NCBI GenBank assembly: GCA_030248295.1 | Contig: JASANH010000082.1 | Location: 208,198 to 272,197 of the forward strand | Source: Mesodorylaimus sp. YZB2_4 | Taxonomy: Eukaryota > Nematoda > Enoplea > Dorylaimida > Dorylaimidae | Direction of reading: 5' to 3' | Length of the DNA stretch: 64,000 bases | Shown: piece after piece, positions 20,377-30,559 of the stretch | How the letters are laid out: each line of letters opens with the position of its first letter | Numbering within the stretch: the stretch's first letter is position 1 | Notes under the pieces: generated by a model | What the model saw: only the letters and a program-made list of their open reading frames with translations | Databases searched by the model: none | Told to the model about the DNA's origin: nothing | Made by a program: the position numbers and the translations under genes

Positions 20377-21133
20377 CTACGGAAGTGCAATCTTCTGCTT
20401 CAATGAAGAGTGTTGAATGCGGCGCCTGTGTTTGGCCAGGCGGTGCTTCCTTTGAGGGCGCCACTGATCCCCAATCTTCGTCTCAGATACATCATTCACT
20501 GATCCGACGGGTCTCCATGGACCTAGAATAGAAAGAGCTGTATGTCAGATACGTGCAGTAGAAAATATCAAGTCCAGCTCCCATCGCAGCCAGCGGGCCC
20601 CCGTGGAGTCCACGAGGCCCCTGTTACAGTGCCCCAGGCCCCGAGGGCAACTCATTACTTCGTCAAGCCATTAGCAACTGCAACAGCAACATTAATCAGA
20701 GGAGTCCAATCATTGTCTACGTCACACACAGACACATCCAATTACGGGACAGACAGCCAGTGCCTGCAGGCACATGGCGTCTATGTATTTCGGAGTGATT
20801 TACTGCCCCCCCCCTCCCAAACACATGCTTACCCTGCTTGCTACCCAATCTGGCCACTTTTGCGTATCTGCTCCACACAACGCTTCCATTACCGCCGCTT
20901 GAATCCAATATGGGTGATGGAAGTAGTAATTGAAATTCGGCCAGTTCGCTCTCATTGCCTCGCGTTGTCTGCTCAACGACCATACTTTCGTTCATTGAAA
21001 ATTCATCCAAAATTTTTGAAGGAGTATCGGTATGATTGACGAAGACGATGGACATTGCCAGGCCAGGCCTGAGTGCTTGTTCTTGCACCAAGCATAGCAA
21101 GCATATTGCAACTAGGCCGGTGCACGGAGCCAT
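20377..21133 (-). CDS. Small secreted protein with basic C-terminal tail, unknown
   Basis: Two exons, 21133-20833 and 20522-20377, give 148 residues. An upstream in-frame ATG at 21175 would add 14. The start at 21133 gives a clean signal peptide (MAPCTGLVAICLLCLVQEQA). The mature part has four N-glycosylation sites (NHT, NES, NES, NGS), an acidic middle, then a basic C terminus (DQWRPQRKHRLAKHRRR) with several mono/dibasic cleavage options. The splice donor CAGG|gtaagc and acceptor ttctag agree in phase (Gly codon split 1/2), and a poly(A) signal follows the stop at once. There are only two cysteines after the signal peptide region at most, so it is not a cystine-knot. I do not recognise a family. 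A growth-factor-like or peptide-precursor role is only a guess. Confidence 0.6.
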
Positions 21134-21175
21134 TAGAGTCTTCAACTGCTGGCCTCGTCTTTCATGTTCGACCAT

Positions 21176-21527
21176 TCCGTAATCAAATGCCTCCTCGTCC
21201 CATCTTCACACACAGCCCATTCTGATCATTGATCTCGCACTAGTCGGTTTGTCATTCGGGGAAAAAAAGGAAAAGACAAGCTCCTAACGCCTGTCTTGCT
21301 TTATCCCTTCGCATGCCACAGTCTCGAAGGAGTTCGAGCAAAACGAGAAGACATCAATCGCAGTTAATTTTCCAGCCTCCTTCCTCTTTCACCCGACGGA
21401 CTCCCTCGCTCCAATGCATTCGCTTATTTTTAGCGTGAAAAAGATCTTGCACAAAAAACATCCATCTACAAGTAAAGCACCAAGGCTAGGCTTGTTTCAA
21501 GGCGTGCTGAGATAAACTGACACTTTA
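21176..21527. other. Short intergenic gap
   Basis: It lies between the 3' end of vezatin and the secreted protein gene, both on the minus strand. Nothing further is seen. Confidence 0.4.
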
Positions 21528-24500
21528 TCATTGCCCATCACTATCATCACTCTCGCCCAAAACCATTTCCTCCTTCCTCCCATTCAACCCTTTTAATTGT
21601 ATGGCCATGGCCAGTTCGGATGCAAATGTTTTGCACTCAGACCTTGCTTCTGGCCGCTCAGTGTCCTCGATTGTGGCTTCTATCCTGGATTCCTCTTTCT
21701 GTCTCACTTTATCTTCCTCTTCTTTCATCCGTTGAGATTCTTCTTCGGCCAACAAATCTTCCATAGGCACGCCCCGTCGAGCCGCCAAGGCCCTCAGTTC
21801 ACGTTCGTGCATCGCACTCGATCGAACTGACAAGACAGATTTCAATTCGTCCAACACGTGACGTCGACCAGAAATGAATTGCCCATTGTCCAAATCCAGG
21901 GACTTGTCCGATGCCAAACTTGCCGCCATTGGTTCGTTGCCATCCGTAAAATCTTCAAAAACCTAAAACGACAAATAATAATTACTGTAAGTAAAATTAC
22001 GGTCCTAAGCTCATCCTAATGAAACTAACTAGCAGCGAAGGGAAAACTTTTTTTTCTCGCCCATTATTCTCATCGACTACAAACCCTCTTGCGTCAATCT
22101 ACAACAAAATGACACACTTTGCCCTGTCCATACCTGATCAAGGATTTCTGGCTTTGTTTCATCAAAAAGAAGCATTTCTTTTCTCAGAGCGTTCTCATTA
22201 GTCTTAAAGGGCAGTAATCCCGGATCCGCCTTCTCTTCTTCACGATCTAAAACAAAAAACTATTCTTTTTTCGAAAAGATAAAGCCTTTGACCAAAATTC
22301 ATACCCGCTTTATTCCTTACGCTTCTCATTAGTCCATCCATTTCGTCCAAGCACACTTGACATTTCTTCAGGATCGATGTCAGCTCAAGGCGACAGGAAT
22401 CGAAACCAGCCAGCTCGTCCTCTCCAAAGTTTCTAATCGAAACTTTTTCTTCCAATTCAGCAGCTCTAGAAAAACACTGCTAGTTTCAAAAACATCTGCA
22501 AATAACCGCGACACTCACTGCTTCAGAGCTGTCCTCAAATGCAACGCTAAACTGTGCACGTGATCGTAAATTGGCCAAGTCGACTCCTCATCAAATGCCA
22601 ACTTTCTTGTCGATACTGTCCGATCGTCCGCTACTGTTTGATGGCTGTAATAGAGTAATATCCGTTGTAAAATTTGTTCCCACTTTGCCGCTAGCTCGAT
22701 CGTCTTTGACAGAACACGACCCGAATAACGGCTGTTGCTCATTGCGAACAAACGTAGGCATTCTGATCTTTGTAATGCCATACAATAACAACAAGTCTGA
22801 AAGACAAGTCTTGGTTTTTAGATTGCAAATATCTAGAAAAAGCGAGAATAAAATTTTTGGACGAGTGGGAAATCTGTTTCGACATAGAAAAAACGCAGAT
22901 TTTAATCTTACAAGTGTCTGTGCTCCCACCCGTCAAGCGCAATTATTTTTTTGTGCAATCGGTAAAATAAAGATGGAAAAATGGAGAAAAACTTGAAATG
23001 AATGCAAGGACAAAGCTATAATCAACTTCTCCTGATTTCACCTCTCAGGCCAGAAAGACAATGTCAGCTCATAACGAGACCTCGGGGCTGGCACAGGGAG
23101 TTCCCACAGAAACAAAAAATCCAATTACTTGCAGAACATTCAAGCTAATTCTGCAATCCTCTTTCTTCGAGTAGTCTCCGAACACTGCTTGCAACTCGTC
23201 GCTATCAGCCAGCAGAAATTCCCCATAAATCACGGTCGCTCTCTCCGACTGGCTGGACCTAGAAAGCAGCAGCAGCCTCATCAGTCACACTCACGTCAGA
23301 CCTTTTTCTATACAGTACCTCAGCCAGAGTAGGTTCTTTGTTTGACGACGAAAATGAGTGAACAGTTCTTCGGCACCCGAATGAACGCACTTCCGCAGTT
23401 GGAGGCAAGGCGCAACGTCATCCAAGTCGGTCGCTGGTTTATTGCTTACGACAGTGTATTTGGTGACCCTGAAACAGTCACAGCTCCTGGCTCGTTACGA
23501 GTGAGGTCACATCAGCAAGTGATAAACACTGCAAAGAAATGTGGGTCGCGGTCTAGTGGGTTAAGGCGTCTGCCTCTCACTATGGGTGCGCACTTACAGG
23601 GTAGGGTTCGACTCCCGCCTGGGTAAAAAATGATCGTCAAATGTGTTCCTTAGCCCTCGAGTGCGCTGTATAGGGCTTGGCTACGGATTAAGTATCACAT
23701 GACATGTGGGGACTTGAGGAGAATTCCACCCTTTCAAACTGACTTGACATTATTTACTCCCAAGACCAGAGTATAGAGCCTACGCTGCTATGTACGGTGT
23801 GCTAGACTGATGCCGAGGAGACATACCGGAAATCATCCAACGGCCATTTCATACCTGTGGGCCTGGTTTCCCAGGGGGAACCTTGGGTACTTCCCTTCTA
23901 AGACAAGGAGACCGGGTCATCTGGATAATCGCTACCATTGCCTTTGATGTTCGCTATGACATCGCTGGCTGCCCTGTCAAGTGCACATATATTTGCTTGG
24001 GTGATGAGTCTTTTTGGTGGGAAGGGCGGCACTGGGTTGTTCGGCCTGTGGAGAAGGTAGGGTATTTAGTTTCCTACTGCCCGCCTTATGCACGGAGCAG
24101 TAGGCCTTGACTGACTGCCTCATATATATGTCATTGTTGGCCGCTCGATACGCTCCTACAGGCGAGGCAGAAACCCGTAGAGTTGATGTATCTGCCTCCT
24201 ACAACTAGAAGGCCTGGCTGGAGGGTTCTCGAGACCGCGGTAATGTAAGCTATAACAGTCAGCCAGGAGGTATCCCTTACAATCCCCGAGCCGCCCCAAA
24301 GCCTACTAGTTAGTCCTGCAATGAATGCTTGCATTCGAAAGGCCTCAACATTCCCCCACCGCACTCACGCCCAAGGCACCCTGTGCCATCCCGACACTAC
24401 TCACACTGTGTATCCCCTCGCTAAAATTTCGTATTCTCGAATCGTCTTTAAGGCTTTACGAAACGCTGCATCAGCCGACTTGCAGCTTTCGACCAAAACT

Positions 24501-26167
24501 GCCAGTTTATTCGACTCGCCGAGTGAATTTCGATGACTGAAAATACGAATCCCGCTGCCAGCCGATATCAGCAGAACGAAGGCATCCAAAATAAAGAAAG
24601 CCCTGTTAGTGAGATGGTACCGAAATATCGCGTATGGCACGAGGCCGAGTACAGGCAAGTAGTTAAGTCTAGAAGCCAGAAAGCCTTAGAAATGGTCGCA
24701 CGAACGAAAGACATCATTTTACCTTGGACTCTGTGGCCGTACTATCGCCGTATGGTCGGTCTCCGCCACATCTTCGACCACCCGTTCATATAGACCCGTC
24801 AGAATCTGCAATTCAGCTCTCAACACGGCCTCGTCATCTTCGTCCAAAAGCTTCGAATTGAGTAACAGTTTGATCATGTGCACTCGCCATTGAATGTCCT
24901 GAACCCACAACTTGTGAGAGGACCCAAATAAAAGCTGCCAACCGCCTTTACCTCCGAGTTGCCAAAGATTACTTTTGTCCACCGCCAGTGTGAAATACCG
25001 TTGCTTCTTAGCCAGGCCAACATCCGACGAAAAGGAGACAATAATATTCTAAGTGAAGGGAACCAACTCGGAGATGTGGTAGGGACACAACGGCTTTCCT
25101 TCTCTCGAAACTGTTCCAAAAGAGCTTCTTTTTCGGCCTTGATCACTTGATCCTCTGATTCGTCCACAGCGAGCAAATACGAATAGAGGGCAGAATTCTG
25201 GAACAAGGACGTTGTAGATTAGAGGACACAGACTCCAGACCATGGTCCAGTGAATTTGGGTGCCTACATCACGCATATCCCGCTACACTAACCGGGCTCG
25301 CGGCCTGGTGGATTAGACGTCTGCCTCTAACGCCATGTGTGCAATTACGGGCGAGTGATCGACTCGCGGCTTGGTACCTCAATTCTTGTGAAATGCGTCC
25401 CTCACCCTCGAGTGCTTTTGGCGATGTGATAAAACAGAAACAGGCCTAAGAACTAACACAGCTCAAGAAAGGTGCCTATTTTCTTCATGTGACCTCAGCT
25501 AAGGCACAGTGTAGCTGCCACTTCCTCCTCAAACCCATCAAATTAAATCCTCAGACACATGGAAGGCAGACCTGCGAAACATGGAATTTCAGAAATCCTT
25601 GTATTTCACATCTGTAAGACCTCCGCTTGTTGCTATAGGTTAGTATTCCATCCCCTCATGGCCTTTCCCTCGAACAAGAAGTTCCGTATTCTGGTGATTG
25701 CATTCTGATTTGGTCGACCAGGGGGCCGACTCTGGTGCTGCAACAATGCCTGGCAGACGAGGACAGAATGCAACCGACAGAAGTCGGTGGGACAAAGTCA
25801 GGGAGCAACGCAGTCTTGCCACCACCTGCGGCTGAAGCATCGACCCAAGGGGTCTGCGTCTCCCAGCCAGGGGGTCAAAAATTCTTTTCATACGCCATAA
25901 GCCACCAGGCAGAGAGCTTCCAGAGCTGGTATTGCCCCACACTCTCGAGCTACTACCATTGTAAACAGCGTTCCGGGCAGTCAGGACTAGGGAAATCGAT
26001 ACTATCCCCTGGCTGAGAAATGCCAATCACTCCAGTTGATGTTTCAGCTGCAGGTATAGTCGAGATAGGTCTCTCGTATCCACCACCGCCTGGGCACCAG
26101 AATAAAACAGGACATTCCGTGCCGATGAGCTTACCTTTGATATAACTGTTTCTTCTTCCTCTTCCAT
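21528..26167 (-). CDS. vezt: Vezatin-like adherens-junction membrane protein
   Basis: Ten exons: 26167-26135, 25197-24952, 24898-24723, 24668-24405, 23468-23319, 23258-23129, 22796-22519, 22465-22305, 22246-22134 and 21962-21528, giving 661 residues (human VEZT 779). Vezatin links cadherin-catenin junctions and myosin VII and has dynein-cargo roles. Matches: the N terminus NSALYSYLL (human NSPLYQYL); a two-helix membrane hairpin at about residues 152-200 (VLGLVPYAIFRYH, AFFILDAFVLLISAGSGI); the post-membrane block SADAAFRKALKTIREYEILARGY (human NLVRKALRLIQETEVISRGF); and the C-terminal HVLDELKSVLSV (human RVLQELKSVLGF) before LAMAIQLKGLN. All junctions agree in phase. Introns 1 and 4 (each over 900 nt) hold SINEs and other repeats. 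Confidence 0.85.
23543..23700 (+). mobile_element. tRNA-derived SINE, family A, copy 2
   Basis: In intron 4 of vezatin, antisense to it. Head GGGTCGCGGTCTAGTGGGTT with A box at about 23551-23566, B box GGTTCGACTCC at 23605-23615, then a short A-rich link and the tail CCTTAGCCCTCGAGTGCGCTG. Confidence 0.78.
24150..24230. repeat. Dispersed repeat related to 38995-39065
   Basis: The block GGCGAGGCAGAAACC, then GCTCCTACAAC or GCCTCCTACAACT, then AAGGCCTGGC or AGGGCTTGCGGCC occurs at both places. It is probably a piece of a dispersed element. Confidence 0.4.
25294..25430 (+). mobile_element. tRNA-derived SINE, family A, copy 3 (diverged)
   Basis: In intron 1 of vezatin. Head GGGCTCGCGGCCTGGTGGAT, GACGTCTGCCTCTAACGC, a decayed B box (GTGATCGACTCGC), and the tail CCCTCACCCTCGAGTGCTTT. 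Confidence 0.65.
25782..26110. repeat. Two inverted pieces of dispersed repeat C
   Basis: 25782-25890 (plus) has GCGGCTGAAGCATCGACCCA then TCTCCCAGCCAGGGGG. 25985-26110 (minus) has GCTGAAACATCAACTGGAGT then TCTCAGCCAGGGGATAGTAT. Both match the longer copy at 54131-54318. They sit in intron 1 of vezatin in opposite orientations. Confidence 0.6.
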
Positions 26168-26528
26168 CTTCAGGCCTAACCTCCGAACTACTGCACCGAT
26201 TCCCAAGTGGATGCAACGCAGCAGGAGGCTGCACAAAAAGCCTAAAAATGAACATAAATCCTGAACCACTCGTGACCGGTCTCCACGAAGACCCAAAACC
26301 AGTCATGTATCACAGCCATGTAGAGGCGTTCATGATAAGCACAGGCACACTGCATCTTTCTTTTACTAACCAGACTAGCACCGTCACAACCCTAAAAATA
26401 GCACCCAATAAAAATCACTTCATGATCATGCTCATGAAGACTGCAATAAAACATTTTCCCACATAAGTGAAAACCTATCAAAACTACAGACTATCTGTAC
26501 CTACTTTCGACTCCGTCTGAAAACTCTG
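26168..26528. other. Intergenic gap between vezatin and the methyltransferase
   Basis: Both genes are on the minus strand. It should hold the vezatin promoter. No motif stands out. Confidence 0.4.
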
Positions 26529-27780
26529 CTACTCAGCCGCCTTGTAGCACAAGTAATGCACCTTATAGCGCACATCGATTTCCTCCTTGATCGGCGTATC
26601 GAGGATCTCTACTTTTTCGAACCCAGCACCCGTTATTAAAGCCTTGGCTTTTTCGATACCCCACATAGCACCAAGTCCAAACCCCCCGGGTCCGTTCAGG
26701 GAGACGGGAACGCAAACGAAGAGGCTAGCCGTGTAAAGGAAATTGGCTTTCTTGTCATCCTTGTTCTCGAACACGTTCGAATGAGCGTAAATGTCAGAAA
26801 CGGACAAACGACCTGTCGGCTTGAGAACACGTTTGATTTCTACTAGAGCCAAATCGGGTCTGGGCAAGTCGTGAATACAATCGAATGCAGTTACGTAATC
26901 GAATTTCGATGTCCAATCGCCAGGCATTTGCTTGGCATCGGCCGCCACAAAATGCGCGTTGGTCAGTGATTGGTCGCGGGCTTTACTGATTGCCTTGGCG
27001 ATTGCTTCCTCGACAACATCCAAACCATAAAAGTGGCTATTCGGAAAATGAGCGGCCAAAAGAATAGAAACAGTGCCAGTTCCGCATCCGACATCCAAAC
27101 ATGTGATTCCTTTTTCTAAAACAACAAATTGTGAAGGCATTGTCAGGGAAAATTAGTGATCATACCTAATTGCTCGATCAAACCAGGAACTGTGGGAAGG
27201 AAGCGTGGAATGAGTGTCGATACGAATTCAGGATCTGACCAAGCAGCCATCATTTCGTAGAAAGAGTCATAGGCGGAATATGGCATTCCTAAAATGCAAT
27301 CTTTGAGGGACTTGCAAAAATGTAGTCGAGTTCAATTACCTGCAGGCCCATCCATCTTAAAACACTCGCAAAGTTCATTAAGTACCGGCGAAAAAAAAGG
27401 AACCCAAGTCGTCAACCTCAAGGCACGTTGTACACGTTCGTTTTTTAGAGCTTCTTTGGCCGACGAAGTCAGCCAGTATGTCTCGCCTGTTGTATCGCAT
27501 TCCACAAACCCGCTAGTCACCATGCCGTTCAACCATTCACGCACATACCTAGGTCATATACAATCGGTATACACCATCCGAATACAATCAAAGAACGATC
27601 AGCATACCTTTCTTTCAAGCCGGCCAGCTTCGCTACTTCAGCACTGCTTCTCGGTTCTGATTCAGAACCCAGATGATCGAAAAGCTTTATTTTTTGTCCA
27701 ACAACCAGCAGCAACGATTGAAATCCATGATCTACTGTTAACATAACCTTATTTTGATACTCTTCTGCATTCGCTGCCAT
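26529..27780 (-). CDS. SAM-dependent methyltransferase, Rv2258c type
   Basis: Exons 27780-27608, 27548-27340, 27288-27166 and 27115-26529 give 363 residues. N-terminal half: a winged-helix-like domain (VVGQKIKLFDHLG, SSAEVAKLAGLKERYVREWL, then GFVECDTTGETYWLT), as in the Rv2258c/R08F11.4 family. C-terminal half: a class I Rossmann methyltransferase with motif I CLDVGCGTGTVSILLA, an acidic residue at the end of strand 2 (FYGLDVVEEA), the motif AADAKQMP, the strand 4 motif VTAFDCIHDLPRPDLAL, and a post-motif with RVLKPTGRLSVSDI. Nematodes have several such genes; the substrate is unknown. Length matches the family (about 350-370). All introns are in phase. Confidence 0.92.
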
Positions 27781-28477
27781 TTTCCTCCAGACCGAATCAA
27801 CATGCAGACGATCAACAAACAGCTCGAATCCTTGGATGGATACGCTTGAATGTCAGAGGTAACCTTCCCGCGATCTAGCAGACACCGAGCCATCACCGCC
27901 AGGGGGCGCTCGGGTCATTTTGCGCTTTTTTCTGCCTCATGAGAGCTTTTTGAAAAAGTGACTGGCTGGGAAAGTTCAAATCAAATGATCAAATGTGGGC
28001 CTCTGCTACCAATGTTTTTCATACGAAATTTCTGTCCTTGACACTAATAATGCACTGGATATCCCAGATTGGTTTTTTGCAAACGCTGCGGCGTCCAGTA
28101 TCCTGTAAATAGCTGATAGATAATGCTTGTTTAGGAAACACTTGTTATCACAACAGCATCAGCATCGCGTGACACCTGTCTCCCAGTGTCCTTGGGTGTG
28201 ACTTGAATTCCCTCCTTATCACCCTTTTCCTGGTTACCGTGCCGCTCGTAACAGTCGCTCTTATCGGTTCAATCACTCAGTGCAGTATTTTAGAGCACGT
28301 GGAGTCACTCTTATCGATGCCAGCACTCGTCATCAGTGCAATGTATTTTACAGCACGTGGCTTACAAAGAAGACGCCTGAATTCAATGAATTTGTTCCGC
28401 AATCACAAGTGCAGTCATATCATAAAGGGAGTCATTACAACACGTTTGTCGAGCGTATCCAATATGGCAGTTTCTCT
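27781..28477. other. Intergenic stretch with a CTCF-like motif
   Basis: It lies between the methyltransferase start and the 3' end of lipase copy A. It holds CCGCCAGGGGGCGCT at 27896-27910. No exon is recognised. Confidence 0.45.
27896..27910 (+). promoter_or_regulatory. CTCF-consensus-like site
   Basis: CCGCCAGGGGGCGCT fits the CTCF core CCASYAGRKGGCRSY at 14 of 15 positions. It lies 116 bp upstream of the methyltransferase start. CTCF has been reported in early-branching nematodes and lost in derived ones. A single match of this length can occur by chance, so function is only inferred. Confidence 0.35.
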
Positions 28478-30487
28478 TTACTTCTTCTGAGCGCTGAGTT
28501 GTTTTTGTAGATCCCTGACGATAGGCCAATAGACTTCGGCTGATGCTCTCATTCCCCAAACGAAGTCCAGATGATTGAAGTCAGTCAAATAAGTGTTGCC
28601 GACCAGATTACTCAATTTGGGGATCAGATTTTCCACATCTTTTGGATCGGCTAACCAGTCTGACTGGCCCCAGAACAGATGAATTGGCACGCTAATTTGG
28701 CTGACATCGTATAAAGGCGGTGTGTCCTTGAAAGATATTCATGAGGTGCGGTGAGGAGCATTGAATACACTTCTCACCGCCTCAATTGAGACCGAATTAC
28801 GGACAATGGTCAGCCTTTCCCGTCTTAGCTTCCCCTATTTTCACTCTCGCTAGCTAATGGCACAGGCTAGAGCTTCTGAACTTTTCCGTGCCTCAGGCCT
28901 CTTGGAGCACTCTGAAGGCAGACTCGCCTTCAGACCATGTGGATGCCACATAACTGGAAGTCCTGGGCGGGAGGTGTCGGGTGCGCTATCTAGGTTCGCT
29001 GCTTACACTGTGAAGAGAGTTTCAAACAGGCTGGCAGGTCGTGCCGGGCCATTTCGTCAAAGCTAAACAAATACTGTACCTGTCCATATTTTTGCCTATT
29101 GTCACGCCGTCCATAATCAAACATATCGAACTTTCCACTATTCACCATTTGCCCATAATGAACGATGGTCTGCGTCGATGAACCGGCTGGTGTGTGTGCC
29201 ACATAAACTGGCATGCGTGTCTGAAACCCAGTCTCTATCTGTTACCCTCATTGGACCCTCTGCCGCATGGCACGAAAATGTCCTACACATCCGAGAACTC
29301 ACTTACTGTATTCAACTGATGCGAATCTGGACCGCAGAGCAAAAAAGCCACATCATCACAGACCAAGTTGCTGACTGGATTGTTGCAGAAGTACTTGGCC
29401 AGAACATGCATGAAAGGAGTGCTTGGTGCAAAGTCATCGTAGCCAACCAATTTCGCAAGTAACTGCAACAATGTCTGTTCCACTTCCACACTTCCGATCC
29501 ATGACAATAATACTCACATCGATTTCCGAGGTGAATGGTGCCATATATTTGATCGGACCATTGATATTCTTGACGGTGGCGACTGGAGCCAAGGCATAAA
29601 AAGTTTTGACCTAAAATGGCATTATTTCCAATCCTAGGTGGCATGGTCATTTGCCAATTGTACCTTCTTTTCGAGATTTTTATTCCTTGAGAATGCTGCG
29701 AATGCTGCCGTGGTGCCCATCGAATGGCCGATGTAATACAGGCTCGACGCCTTGCTAACATTCAGTGCGAAGTTGATCGTGGCTGGCAGATCGTGCTGGG
29801 CCATTTCGTCAAAGCTAAACAAATGACCATAGTTGTACTTGTGCACCCCAGCCTCATGTGCTGCAGCCCTGATTCAAGAAATGCATACCTGAATTCCCAA
29901 AAGGCGTGCTAAAAAGACACGCACATTGGTGAGTACGCGGAGTCGCCAGGTTAGCTTCGAACTTACATTCTTAGGATTCAGCGTCACGTGCTTCGACCCG
30001 TACATGTTCCCTCGGAAGTTGCCCAGCCAGACATCGAACCCGTTGTCGGCAAAGACGAACCCTGCAGCTTCGTTTGGCAGATTATTGATCCAGTCGTACG
30101 AGCTGCAGATCAGACGGGCTGCACTAGCTGGCTGGCCTGCGACCATCAGCGTCCTACCTGCTCTCCAATCCGTGCTGGAAGAAGACGACTGGCTTTGACT
30201 TTGATTGACTGACTTGGTCTCGCCCATGCGGGATGCGGAATATGGTCAGGATATAGCCATCGTCCGTGGTCACGTCGTACTGTTCAACGGGGTATCCCCA
30301 ACGTTGGATAATCTGGGCCTGCAATGGTGCACAGTCTGTACTCCGCCGGGTCGGCACGGCAGTGTGTACTCACGCATGACATCCAGATTTCTGGGTCCTG
30401 GCTTCCCGCCTTCTCGTCACCACCATTTGCCACTGGCGCAGTCCAGCTGGCTCCGATAGCCGCGGCAAGAATAACGAGCTTGATCAT
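28478..30487 (-). CDS. lipl: Acid (gastric/lysosomal-type) lipase, intact copy A
   Basis: Nine exons: 30487-30374, 30318-30158, 30123-29967, 29908-29889, 29814-29664, 29610-29518, 29474-29307, 29220-29080 and 28726-28478, giving 417 residues. A signal peptide ([20 protein letters not shown]) points to the secretory or lysosomal route; the enzyme hydrolyses triglycerides or cholesteryl esters. Family motifs: [26 protein letters not shown] (oxyanion hole), [44 protein letters not shown], the nucleophile GHSMG (Ser182), [12 protein letters not shown] (Asp358) and NHLDF (His387). Exon 4 is a 20-nt microexon coding HAFWEF, without which FWxFSFDEM would be broken. Intron 2 is only 34 nt. A TATA box lies 58 bp before the start. 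It is a tandem paralog of the dead copy B at 34407. Confidence 0.95.
29029..29072 (-). repeat. Exon 5 fragment copied into intron 8 of lipase A
   Basis: 44 bp nearly identical (about 41 of 44) to 29781-29823, which covers the 3' splice acceptor (gtttag) and first 30 nt of lipase exon 5. It is in the same orientation and lies just inside the donor of intron 8. The equivalent place in copy B lacks it. Confidence 0.8.
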
Positions 30488-30544
30488 GATAGGTTCTTCG
30501 AGCGATGTTGCATTGATCTCACTGCTCGGTCCATACCACCTCGG

Positions 30545-30553
30545 CCTTTTATA
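30545..30553 (-). promoter_or_regulatory. TATA box of lipase A
   Basis: Minus-strand TATAAAAGG about 58 bp upstream of the ATG at 30487. Copy B has TATGAAAGG at the matching place (about 36363-36371). Confidence 0.65.
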
Positions 30554-30559
30554 CCCGGT

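Noticed and set aside
23543-23625. Functional tRNA gene with GGTTCGACTCC
   Set aside because: It is one of three related copies with a common non-tRNA tail, and the acceptor arm does not pair well.
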